Assembly: GCA_964649825.1 (NCBI GenBank)
Contig: CAZYQW010000123.1
Location: 1 to 39,079 of the forward strand
Direction of reading: 5' to 3'
DNA from: CAZYQW01 sp964649825
Lineage (GTDB): Bacteria; Planctomycetota; B15-G4; JADJEK01
DNA length: 39,079 nucleotides
Shown here: positions 6,848 to 15,000 of the stretch, piece after piece
How the letters are laid out: each line of letters starts with the position of its first letter
Position numbering within the stretch: position 1 is the first letter of the stretch
The notes under the pieces: generated by a model
Database searches by the model: none
What the model saw: only the letters and a program-made list of their open reading frames with translations
Told to the model about the DNA's origin: nothing
Position numbers and translations under genes: made by a program

Positions 6848-9646
6848 TCAGCGGCCGAGGGCCCGCCGCGCCTGCTGGAGGTTTCGGATCGCGTCGGAGA
6901 AACCGGGGCGAAGGCGAACCGCCTGCTCGAACGGCTCGATCGCGTCGGTCAGGCGACCGAGCTGGGCCAGCGCGGTGCCGAGGTTGTTCCAAGCGTCCGC
7001 GTGGCGCGGGGTTCGCTCGATCGCGGTCCGATAGCGCGCGATCGCCGCGTCGACCTCGCCGAGCTGGTGGCGCGCGAGGCCGGCCCCGTACCAGGCGAGG
7101 CCGTCGCCCGTGTCGCCGGCGACCATCGCGTCGAACTCGGCTTGCGCGGCCGCGGCGTCGCCGGTCAACAACAGCGACTCGGCCACGAAGCGCCGCGCGC
7201 GCCGGTGCTCGGGGAACCGCGCAAGCACGTCCCGCATCGTCCGCATCACGGCGCGGTGGTCGCCGCGGGCTCGCATTGCCTCCGCCTCGCGGACGCGGAC
7301 GCTCATCTCGATCTCGGCGAGGTTCCACTCGCGCAGCGCCGCCGACTCACGGCGTTCCTCCTCGCTCGGCGTGAACGCGAGCACCGCGTCGAACGGATCG
7401 AGGCAGTCGCGGAGGAGAGGGAGGATCGCGAGCTCGCGCCGGTCGCTCGATCTCACCTCGCGCGTCGCCTGGTCGAGGACGGGGCGATCATCCCGGAGCG
7501 GTGGTGCGTCCGCCGCCAGCCGCTCGACGCCGCGCCGACCGCAAAGGAACGTCGCGAGGAGGACCGGGCCGCGGTTCAGGTGGCGCTCCGCGCCGCCCCA
7601 GTGGGAGAACGCGAGGTCGGCGTGGACCGTGGGATCGTCGAGTCGCGCGAGCGACTCTCGCGAGAGCGAGAGCTCGCGGCCGATCGTTCCGACGAGGAGC
7701 AGCTCCGACGTGTTGTAGAAGAGCGCGCAGGTCGGAAGCGCGACGCGGAAGGAGGCGAGGACGCGGCGGAACTCGTCGACGGTGAAGAACGGCAGCGGAA
7801 CGAACTGGACGAGCAGGCCGCTCGGGCCGAGCCGTTCGCGAGCGCGGAGGTAGAAGTCGGCGGTGTAGAAGTGCGCGACCCCGGGACGGAACGGCTGGCC
7901 CACCTCGAGCGACACGACGTCGTACGTCGCGTCGGAGTGGAGCAAGTAGTCGCGTCCGTCGTCGGCGAGCACTCGGACGCGCGGATCGTCCATCCAGCTC
8001 GATTCGAACTGCTCGGACACGAACTCGAACAGGGCGGGCTCGACGTCGACGCAGTCGAGAGCGCGCACGTCATGCAGCAGGAACCGGCTCGGCGTCTGTC
8101 CCGTTCCGACGCCCACGACGACGACGCGCTCCGCGTCCGGGTGGAGGAGCATCGGCAGGTGCGCGGCCATGACCTGGTGGCTCTTCCGGTCCTCTCCCTG
8201 CCACCAACGGTCGATCTCGAGCCGCCGGACGCCGTCCTTCTCGAGGACGGCGAGGCTCGCCGCGCTTCCCTCGCGAAACGCGACCAGCTCGGCGCGATCA
8301 CCGAGGAGGTCGGCGGGCAAGCGCGTGTCGAGCGACGCAGGGAGGGCGACCGCGGTCGCGATCGCGGCGAGCGCCGCGACGACGCGGCCGCGGCGCGGTC
8401 GATGCGAGTCGAGGGCGAACCACGCGGCGAAGCCGGTTGCGAGCGAGATGCCGCAGAGCGCGAAGAGGCACTTCTCGAGACCGAGGCCGGGTATCCCGAG
8501 GAAGCCGACCGCGAGCGACCCCAGCACGCCGCCCACGATGTTCTGCGCGGTGACGCGGCCGGTGACGCGGCCGACGTCGCGCACGGATGGCTCGAGCAGG
8601 CGGACGAGCAGCGGGAACGACGCGCCCGACAGCGCGGTGGGGACGAGGAGGAGGGCGAAGTCGGCCGCGAGCGGCGACGCGAGGCCGCGCAGGGCGTCCG
8701 GCGGCTGGAGCATCAGCGCGAGCGTCCAGAGGCCGCCCGCCACCTGGAACGCGCCGAACCAGAGGGCGCGGCGCTTCGCCGCGTCGCCGAAGCGCGCCGC
8801 GAGCAGGCTGCCGAGGACGACTCCGAGGAGCACGACGGCGAGGACCGTCGTGTACGTCCGCACCGTGTTTCCGACCAACAGTCCGAGGTAGCGGATCCAG
8901 AGGACTTCGCCGCCCAGCGCGACGAAGCCGGTCGCGAACGCGAGGAGGGAGACGACCGCGGCACCGGGCGGTCCGGCCGGGCCGGAACGTGGGTCGACCG
9001 GGTCGGTCGCGTCGACCGCCGCCGCGGGTCGAGTCGCGACGAAGCGGAGCAGGAGCGCGCACGCGACGTTGGCGGCCGCGGCCACGCGGAGGGTGGTGGA
9101 GAGCCCGAGCGCCGGGAGGAGCAGGAACCCGGCCGCGGTGCATCCGATCGCCGCGCCGAGCGTGTTGACGCCGTAGAGCCTGCCCACCACGCGCGCCACG
9201 CGCGCGCGCGCTTCGGCGAAGTGGCGGCAGAAGAGCGGCAGCGTTCCGCCCATCAGGAAGGTCGGAGGAAGGAGGAGCGCGGCGATGAGCCCGGCGCGGA
9301 CGAGGACGAGGAGCGCCGGCTGGTCGGACGCGCGACGATAGAACCCGCCGTACACGTCGTCGGCGAGCGCGAAGAGCTCGGGGCTGATCAGGACGAGCGC
9401 ACCGATCCCGACCTCGATCGCGGCGGCGACGCGGAGGGGCCGCGCGACGCGCCGGCTCAGGCGTCCGAACGTCAAGCTCCCGAGCGCCAGCCCGAGCAGG
9501 AACACGGCGAGGACGGTCGAAGACGCGTACGTCGTCGAGCCGAACGCGAGCGACGCACGCCGGATCCACGCCACCTCCGCGGCCAGCCCGGAGAAGCCGG
9601 ACAACAGGAGGACGATCCAGGGAAGCGCGTTCCGGACGAGCGGCAT
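6848..9646 (-). CDS. Fused MFS transporter / spermidine synthase-like protein with C-terminal TPRs
   Basis: Inner-membrane protein of about 932 residues. The first half (about 1-440) is a chain of hydrophobic helices resembling the MFS-like part of fused MFS/spermidine synthase proteins (AEVAWIRRASLAFGSTTYASS, PTFLMGGTLPLFCRH). Next comes a soluble Rossmann domain (about 480-690) with a SAM/dcSAM-binding motif VVVGVGTGQTPS near 512, CVDVEP and an ADDGRDYLL segment, as in aminopropyltransferases. The C-terminus (about 830-932) holds two or three TPRs. The residue that normally provides the catalytic Asp (DSSDP-like) appears as SLEVGQP, so true polyamine synthesis is doubtful; a methyltransferase or binding role is possible. 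ATG 9646 is chosen because it directly precedes the first membrane helix; the ribosome site is weak, and an in-frame ATG at 9706 is an alternative. It is transcribed divergently from the PQQ propeller gene. Confidence 0.85.
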   Translation of the reverse strand: MPLVRNALPWIVLLLSGFSGLAAEVAWIRRASLAFGSTTYASSTVLAVFLLGLALGSLTFGRLSRRVARPLRVAAAIEVGIGALVLISPELFALADDVYGGFYRRASDQPALLVLVRAGLIAALLLPPTFLMGGTLPLFCRHFAEARARVARVVGRLYGVNTLGAAIGCTAAGFLLLPALGLSTTLRVAAAANVACALLLRFVATRPAAAVDATDPVDPRSGPAGPPGAAVVSLLAFATGFVALGGEVLWIRYLGLLVGNTVRTYTTVLAVVLLGVVLGSLLAARFGDAAKRRALWFGAFQVAGGLWTLALMLQPPDALRGLASPLAADFALLLVPTALSGASFPLLVRLLEPSVRDVGRVTGRVTAQNIVGGVLGSLAVGFLGIPGLGLEKCLFALCGISLATGFAAWFALDSHRPRRGRVVAALAAIATAVALPASLDTRLPADLLGDRAELVAFREGSAASLAVLEKDGVRRLEIDRWWQGEDRKSHQVMAAHLPMLLHPDAERVVVVGVGTGQTPSRFLLHDVRALDCVDVEPALFEFVSEQFESSWMDDPRVRVLADDGRDYLLHSDATYDVVSLEVGQPFRPGVAHFYTADFYLRARERLGPSGLLVQFVPLPFFTVDEFRRVLASFRVALPTCALFYNTSELLLVGTIGRELSLSRESLARLDDPTVHADLAFSHWGGAERHLNRGPVLLATFLCGRRGVERLAADAPPLRDDRPVLDQATREVRSSDRRELAILPLLRDCLDPFDAVLAFTPSEEERRESAALREWNLAEIEMSVRVREAEAMRARGDHRAVMRTMRDVLARFPEHRRARRFVAESLLLTGDAAAAQAEFDAMVAGDTGDGLAWYGAGLARHQLGEVDAAIARYRTAIERTPRHADAWNNLGTALAQLGRLTDAIEPFEQAVRLRPGFSDAIRNLQQARRALGR

Positions 9647-9845
9647 CCGCGCGATGCTACCGGACGGGTCGGGCCGGCGAGCCGCGAGCGGCGGATGTGT
9701 CCCCACGAGGGCCGGGGAACCTCTCGTCGATCCTCGGGCTGGACCCAGCGTTTCGCGCTCTCCGACGTACCATGCGCGACCTCGTTACGATCGCGGGCGC
9801 ATTCGGTCGTCGCTGCTGCTCCCGCCCAGAACGGAGACATCGCTC

Positions 9846-11273
9846 ATGTCCGGACCTCTCACGCTCCTCGGGTTGGCGCTCCTTCTCGGGGTGCCGGAAA
9901 CCGGCGCCGCCGGCCCCGCCGGTCCCGAATGGGGAGGCTTTCGCGGGAACAACGGCACGGGCGTCTCGTCCGCGTCGATTCCCGAGAAGCTCGACCCCGA
10001 GGCGAACCTGCGGTGGCGGACCGAGATTCCCGGCGGCTACTCGTCGCCGACGGTCGCGGGCGAGCACGTCTACGTGACGGCGGCCGACGGCACCGAGCTC
10101 CAGACCATCTCGGTGTCCCGCTCCAGCGGCGAGATCGAGTGGGTGAAGAGCGTGACCTTCCACGGCCGGCGCACCGGCGCCAATTCGCCGGCTGCCCCGT
10201 CGCCGGTCACCGACGGAGAGCGGATCTACTCGCTGTTCCACGACGTGGGGCTGATCGTCTACGACGCGGCGGGCGAGGAGGTTTGGCGGCACGCGGTCGG
10301 CAAGATCAATATCCCGCACGGCCTGTCGTCGTCTCCGGTGCTGCATGACGACACGCTCGTGCTCCAGGTCGATCAAGACGGCGGCGCCTACTTGATCGCG
10401 TTCGACAAGCGGACGGGCGACGTGCGATGGCGGGTGGAACGGGAGGCCGCGACCCACAGCTACGCGACGCCGACGATCTTCACCCCCGAGAGCGGGCCGG
10501 CCGAGGTGCTGGTCTCGGGGTCGCTCGAGCTCTCGAGCTATTCGATCGATGACGGCGAGAAGCTATGGTGGACGAGCGGATCGAGCTGGCAGACGAACAG
10601 CCTCCCGGTCCTCGATGGCGACGTCTGCATCGTGAGCGCGTTCATGGTGCCGTCGAACGAGTTCGGGATCCCGAACCTCTTCCCCACCTTCGAGGAGGCG
10701 CTCGAGTCGTTCGACGAGGACGGCGACGGGATGATCTCGCGCGACGAGTGGCGCCACGACGCGCTGAACCAGGCGTGGTTCGTGTTCGATCTCGACGACG
10801 ACGGAAAGTTCGACGAGCGCGACTACAAGTACCTTCTCGGCAGCAAGTCGGCGACCGGCGGGCTGTACGCGGTGCGCGCCGGCGGGAGCGGCGACGTCTC
10901 GGACAGCCACGTGGTCTGGACGTACGACGGCCGCCGCGGGCTGCCGCACGTCACGTCGCCGCTCGTGGTCGGTCGGACCCTGTTCCTCATGAAGGAGGGG
11001 GGGTTGTTCACCGCGGTCGACGTCGCGACCGGCGAGGTGACGAAGCAGGGCCGCGTCGGACAACCGGATCAGTACTTCGCCTCGCCGGTCGCTGGCGGCG
11101 AGCGGATCGTGACGGCGAGCCAGTCGGGTCAGCTCGCGGTGATCACGGCCGAGCCCGAGTGGGACGTCCTCTCGGTGACGGAGCTGGAGGAGGAGACTTG
11201 GTCGACGCCGGCGATCGCGGGGAGCGAGGTGTTCGTGAGGACGCAGAAGGCGCTGTACTGCTTCGGGTCCTGA
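9846..11273 (+). CDS. Exported PQQ-like beta-propeller protein with EF-hand insert
   Basis: Secreted protein of 475 residues. The signal peptide is at 1-25 (hydrophobic LTLLGLALLLG, then small residues before GPEWGGFRG). The rest is built of WD/PQQ-type beta-propeller blades, shown by repeats such as LRWRTEIPGGYSSPTVAGEHVYV, GEEVWRHAVG, GDVRWRVERE and STPAIAGSEVFVRT. Between blades, at about 295-330, two calcium-binding EF-hand loops are inserted (DEDGDGMISRDEW and DLDDDGKFDERDY). Such EF-hand insertions are frequent in planctomycete propeller proteins. No heme or cytochrome motif is present, so it is probably a scaffold or binding protein rather than a PQQ dehydrogenase. ATG 9846 is chosen over upstream in-frame codons because it starts the signal peptide and has GGAG nine bases upstream. 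Confidence 0.9.
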   Translation: MSGPLTLLGLALLLGVPETGAAGPAGPEWGGFRGNNGTGVSSASIPEKLDPEANLRWRTEIPGGYSSPTVAGEHVYVTAADGTELQTISVSRSSGEIEWVKSVTFHGRRTGANSPAAPSPVTDGERIYSLFHDVGLIVYDAAGEEVWRHAVGKINIPHGLSSSPVLHDDTLVLQVDQDGGAYLIAFDKRTGDVRWRVEREAATHSYATPTIFTPESGPAEVLVSGSLELSSYSIDDGEKLWWTSGSSWQTNSLPVLDGDVCIVSAFMVPSNEFGIPNLFPTFEEALESFDEDGDGMISRDEWRHDALNQAWFVFDLDDDGKFDERDYKYLLGSKSATGGLYAVRAGGSGDVSDSHVVWTYDGRRGLPHVTSPLVVGRTLFLMKEGGLFTAVDVATGEVTKQGRVGQPDQYFASPVAGGERIVTASQSGQLAVITAEPEWDVLSVTELEEETWSTPAIAGSEVFVRTQKALYCFGS

Positions 11274-11388
11274 GGCGCGTCGCGTCCTGCGTCCGGCGCG
11301 CACCGGCCGGGTCATCGCCGCCGCCCGTTCGGATCGGGTGGGCGGCGCCATTGGACGCGGGTGTGTAGGTTTGCGGGGCCTCGGTTCC

Positions 11389-11417
11389 GGCTCCGGTTTC
11401 GGCTCCGGTTTCGGCTC
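11389..11417 (+). repeat. 12-base tandem repeat in the leader of the S9 peptidase gene
   Basis: Two full copies and a partial third of GGCTCCGGTTTC (11389-11400, 11401-11412, 11413-11417) lie just before the GGAG ribosome site. If translated from an upstream in-frame codon they would give a Gly-Ser-Gly-Phe run, which I do not think is made. Confidence 0.75.
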
Positions 11418-11430
11418 ATGGAGTGGTTCG

Positions 11431-13977
11431 ATGTGCTATCGGCGCGCGATCGTGATTGCCGTTCTGTCGTTGGGCGCGGGTCGCGGGTGGGGGGCGGTGG
11501 AGCCCGAGAACGTGTTGGTATGCGGGCCGTTCGCGGTGGCGCCGGCGCAGTTCACGGGGAAGGAGGGCGCGAAGAAGGTGGAGTTCATGCCGGAGTTCGA
11601 CGTGGTGTCGCTCTGGCCGGACGATGGGGACGAGGTGGAGTGGCTGCCCGGCGCGGAGGGGCGATGGACCGAGACCGCGGCGGGCGAGGGCGGGGTTCCG
11701 CTGTTCGGCGGCGCGATGGCGGCGGTGACGTGGATGGCGGTCTACGTCGAGGTGGATCGGTACACGAAGGTCGACGCGGTGGTCGAGGCGCCGGGGGAGA
11801 TTCGCCTGTACGTCGACGGGAAGGCGGCGGGAGAGTCGGGGAGCGAGGAGGCGGAGGCGAGCACGGTGTCGCATGGGTTCGCGGCGCGCACGGGGATGCA
11901 TCGGGTGTTGGTGCGGGTGCAGCGCGGCACGGGCGAGGCGGCGGCGCTCAAGCTGCGGTTCGACGCGGCGAACGAAGAGGCGCGCGTCTCGACGACGGTG
12001 GAACCGCGCCACGCGCCGGCTTCGTACGACGAGCTTCGCGCGGTGCAATCGATGTCGGGGCTGCTTCTCTCGCCGGACGGGGACCTGCTCGCGGTTCGGC
12101 GCAGCGAGGACGACCCGGACGGAGATGGCCGCTGGCGGCGGCTGGACGTGGTCGCGACGGGGTCGGGTCGGGTGCTGGCCGCGTGGCTCGGCGGATCGGG
12201 GGCGAGCGCGGTGGCCTGGCGGGGGGATGGGAAGGCGCTGCTGTTCCGCGACGGCAACGACCTGTTCGTCTGGAGTCGGATCACGGGGGAGGTCGAGCGC
12301 GTGCTGCGGGACGCGCCCGGGCTGAGCTCGGTCGCGTGGTCGCGCGACGGATCGCGGCTCGTCTTCTCGTCGACGCGCGGCGCGGCGGAACCGTCGAAGG
12401 AGGGCGCGCGGAGGCGGGTGGAGCTGCGCGAGAAGCTCGACGATTGGCCGACGCGCCCGCACCTTCACCTGTTGGAGCTGGCGGCGGGCGTGCGGCGGCG
12501 GCTGACGGTGCCGGGCGATTGGGTGCAGGACGCGTTCGCGTGGATCGACGACGGGCGCACGCTGGTCTACCTGGTGAACCGTCCGATCGGCGCGCGGCCG
12601 TGGTTCGTGACGGACGTGCATCGGATCGATACGCGCTCGTTCGAGGACCGGGTGGTCGGGACGTTGACGATGGGCTTCGAGAATCGACCGGGTCTCTCCG
12701 GGTTCACGGTGTCGCCGGATGGGTCGCGCGCCGCGTTCGTGGGGCCGCCGTCGGAGCTCGGGGACGACGTGGAGGTGGAGCCGAACGCGTTCGATCCCGA
12801 CCTGTTCGTGATGGACCTCGAGACGGGCGAGTGGTTCTGTCTCACCGAGGGGCTCGACGCGTCGGTGAACGGCAACCTGCAGTGGAGCGAGGACGGAAGC
12901 GCGATCTACTTCGTCGCCACCGAGGGCTCGCGACACGTGCTCGTCACGGCGACGCTGCCGGTGGACGGCGCGGCGGCGCGGTTCTCGTCGACGAGTGCCG
13001 GGGGCGAGTCGATCCAGGACCTCAGCATGAACGCGAAGGGCGCGTTCGCCGCGGTCGCGAGCTCGACCGATCGCCTGCCCGCGCTGTTCGTGCGGCGTCC
13101 CGATGGGACGAGCGGCGGACCGAGGTTGCTGCTCGATCCGAACCGGGAGCGGCACGAACGCTTCGCGCTGTCGACGGCGGAGGACGTCGCCGTCGTGGGC
13201 GCCGACGGATCGTCGCTCGACGCGTGGCTCTTGCGACCGGCGCGTGGCGACGGCGGGACGAAGCTGCCGTTGATCGTCTACTACTACGGCGGGGCGACGC
13301 CGACGCTGCGCGGCTACAACGAGCTGCATCAGTTCCTGGCTGCGAACGGGTACGCGGTGTTCGTCGTGAACCCGCGCGGAGCGAACGGGTACGGCCGCGC
13401 GTTCGCCGATCAGCACGTGGCGGACTGGGGCGAGAAGGCGGGCGCCGACATCCTGGCGAGCGTGGAGTCGCTGCTCGCGGCGCGTCCGGACCTCGACGGC
13501 GATCGGGTCGGATGCTACGGCGGGTCGTACGGCGGATTCATGACGATGTGGCTCGTCGCCCACACCCGGCGGTTCAAGGCCGCGGTCTCGCTCTACGGGA
13601 TCAGCAACCTCGCGTCGTACTGGGGCGACGGGATGTGGGGTTACACGTACGGCGACCAGGCTCTGGCGCGCAAGTACCCGTGGTCCGATCCGAAGTGGTT
13701 CACCGACCACTCGCCGCTCTTCCTGGCCGATCGGATCGAGACGCCGCTCCTCCTCCTGCACGGCGACGAGGACGGCAACGTCCCACCCGGCGAGTCGGAG
13801 CAGATGTTCACCGCGCTGCGCATCCTGCAGCGTCCGGTCGAGATGGTCCGCTTCGCCGGCGAGGACCACGGCCTACGCGGCACGTGGAAGAACCGCGTGG
13901 CGCACCGCACGATGCTGCTCGACTGGTTCGACCGTTACCTGCGCGACCGGCCGGCCGCGTGGGAAGCACGGTGGTAG
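11431..13977 (+). CDS. Secreted S9-family prolyl oligopeptidase/acylaminoacyl peptidase
   Basis: Serine peptidase of 848 residues that probably trims peptides outside the cytoplasm. The signal peptide is at 1-22 (RRAIVIAVLSLGAGRGWGA). Residues about 25-190 form an extra beta-rich domain (EIRLYVDGKAAGE) like those that bind sugars or other ligands. A beta-propeller (about 205-590) with repeated SPDG/SRDG blade motifs follows. The C-terminal alpha/beta-hydrolase domain (about 600-848) carries the full triad: Ser699 in GGSYGG, Asp781 in HGDEDGNVPP and His813 in EDHGLRG. This order is that of S9C-type enzymes, with an unusual N-terminal domain. ATG 11431 has GGAG seven bases upstream and begins the signal peptide. 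An earlier in-frame codon at 11338 would place a repetitive Gly/Ser tail in front and is rejected. The gene ends directly against the convergent dienelactone-hydrolase gene. Confidence 0.92.
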   Translation: MCYRRAIVIAVLSLGAGRGWGAVEPENVLVCGPFAVAPAQFTGKEGAKKVEFMPEFDVVSLWPDDGDEVEWLPGAEGRWTETAAGEGGVPLFGGAMAAVTWMAVYVEVDRYTKVDAVVEAPGEIRLYVDGKAAGESGSEEAEASTVSHGFAARTGMHRVLVRVQRGTGEAAALKLRFDAANEEARVSTTVEPRHAPASYDELRAVQSMSGLLLSPDGDLLAVRRSEDDPDGDGRWRRLDVVATGSGRVLAAWLGGSGASAVAWRGDGKALLFRDGNDLFVWSRITGEVERVLRDAPGLSSVAWSRDGSRLVFSSTRGAAEPSKEGARRRVELREKLDDWPTRPHLHLLELAAGVRRRLTVPGDWVQDAFAWIDDGRTLVYLVNRPIGARPWFVTDVHRIDTRSFEDRVVGTLTMGFENRPGLSGFTVSPDGSRAAFVGPPSELGDDVEVEPNAFDPDLFVMDLETGEWFCLTEGLDASVNGNLQWSEDGSAIYFVATEGSRHVLVTATLPVDGAAARFSSTSAGGESIQDLSMNAKGAFAAVASSTDRLPALFVRRPDGTSGGPRLLLDPNRERHERFALSTAEDVAVVGADGSSLDAWLLRPARGDGGTKLPLIVYYYGGATPTLRGYNELHQFLAANGYAVFVVNPRGANGYGRAFADQHVADWGEKAGADILASVESLLAARPDLDGDRVGCYGGSYGGFMTMWLVAHTRRFKAAVSLYGISNLASYWGDGMWGYTYGDQALARKYPWSDPKWFTDHSPLFLADRIETPLLLLHGDEDGNVPPGESEQMFTALRILQRPVEMVRFAGEDHGLRGTWKNRVAHRTMLLDWFDRYLRDRPAAWEARW

Positions 13978-14868
13978 TCACTCCTCCTGCTGCGCCTTCA
14001 GGGTCCGCGCGAGGAACGACCGCACGACCTCCCACGCCTTGGTCGCCGACTCCTCGTCGTAGCGCGCCGAGGAAGGATTGGCGAACGCGTGGTTTGCGTC
14101 GTAGCGGTGGATCTCCGCGTCGACGTCGGCTTCCTTCAGCGCGGCTTCGAACGCGTCGACGACCTTGGGCGGGATGCCCCGGTCCTCGTTGCCGAACACG
14201 CCGCAGACCTGCGCCTCGATCCGCTTCAGCTCGTTCGCGTCGGTGACGAGCCGCCCGTAGTAGATCACGGCCGCGTCGAGGTCGTCGAGCTCGAGCGCCG
14301 AGCGGAGCGACCAGCCGCCGCCGAAGCACCAGCCGATCGTGCCGGTGCGGCTCGCACGGACGCGGTCGTCCTTCTTCAGGAACTCGTGCGCGGCGCGCAG
14401 CGTCTTCAACGCCTCCTTCTCGTCCACCTCGCGCATGAGCCGCATCGCGTCGTCCTGGTTCGTCGCGACCTCGCCGTAGAGGTCGACGGCGAGCGCGGCG
14501 TAGCCGTCGGCGGCGAGGCGGTCGGCCCAGTGCTGGATGTTCGGGTTCAACCCCCACCATTCGTGGATGACGACGACGGCGGGGAACGGCGCCGTCCCCG
14601 AGCGGGGCAGGCTCAGGTAGACCCGATCGCCGGTGGCGAGCTCGATCATGCTTCCCTGTGGCGCCGGCGCCTCCTCCTCGCTCAGCTCGTGGAGCTTCTT
14701 GAACTCCTCTTCGGTGAGGACCCCGGTCAGGCCCGTGTCCTTCGGCACGTCGGCCGCGCTCGACTTCGGATTCGCGGGCTCGGTTCCCGTCCCGGTACCC
14801 GTACCCGTACCCGTACCCGTACCTTGGAACACGATCGACATCAACAGGGCGACAAGGGGGAACGACAT
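13978..14868 (-). CDS. Exported dienelactone hydrolase-family protein
   Basis: Protein of 296 residues with a signal peptide (MSFPLVALLMSIVFQ) followed by a Gly-Thr repeat linker (about 16-29) and then a dienelactone hydrolase fold from about 85. Family residues are present: Glu in VVIHEWWGLN, nucleophile Cys181 in GWCFGGG, Asp in FGNEDRGIP and His in DANHAFANP. The family cleaves ester or lactone bonds; the substrate here is unknown. Export and the Gly-Thr linker are unusual, since classical members are cytoplasmic. ATG 14868 is chosen because GAAGGA lies shortly upstream and the signal peptide starts there; a further in-frame ATG at 14943 lies outside the conserved region. Its stop codon abuts, with no spacer, the stop of the convergent S9 peptidase gene. 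Confidence 0.88.
   Translation of the reverse strand: MSFPLVALLMSIVFQGTGTGTGTGTGTGTEPANPKSSAADVPKDTGLTGVLTEEEFKKLHELSEEEAPAPQGSMIELATGDRVYLSLPRSGTAPFPAVVVIHEWWGLNPNIQHWADRLAADGYAALAVDLYGEVATNQDDAMRLMREVDEKEALKTLRAAHEFLKKDDRVRASRTGTIGWCFGGGWSLRSALELDDLDAAVIYYGRLVTDANELKRIEAQVCGVFGNEDRGIPPKVVDAFEAALKEADVDAEIHRYDANHAFANPSSARYDEESATKAWEVVRSFLARTLKAQQEE
14795..14824 (+). repeat. Hexanucleotide repeat (GTACCC)n coding a Gly-Thr linker
   Basis: Five tandem GTACCC units (the last is GTACCT), with degenerate units just to the left. On the minus strand they encode alternating Gly and Thr after the signal peptide of the dienelactone-hydrolase-like protein. Copy number could vary by slippage without breaking the frame. 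Confidence 0.9.
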
Positions 14869-14986
14869 TGGTTCATCCTTCGGATCGTCAGCGGTCGCGC
14901 GGGCGTTTCGTGCGGACGCCAGCATGTCGACCATCGCGCGCATTGTCCACGTCGCGGCACCCTTGACGGTCGTCGAGGCGGTGACA

Positions 14987-15000
14987 CCATGGGCCCATGG
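14987..15000. repeat. 14-base perfect palindrome over the OPT start codon
   Basis: CCATGGGCCCATGG overlaps the ATG of the transporter gene at 14997. It could form a small hairpin hiding the start, or be chance in GC-rich DNA. Confidence 0.5.

Noticed and set aside
6821..10348. 1175-residue plus-strand open frame
   Set aside because: It is opposite the MFS-spermidine-synthase fusion, has charged low-complexity sequence only, and runs out of frame into the real PQQ gene.
11416..13869. 817-residue minus-strand open frame
   Set aside because: It is the antisense shadow of the S9 peptidase, whose catalytic triad is intact on the plus strand.
14795..14824. CRISPR-like array
   Set aside because: The unit is six bases with no spacers, so it is a simple coding repeat.
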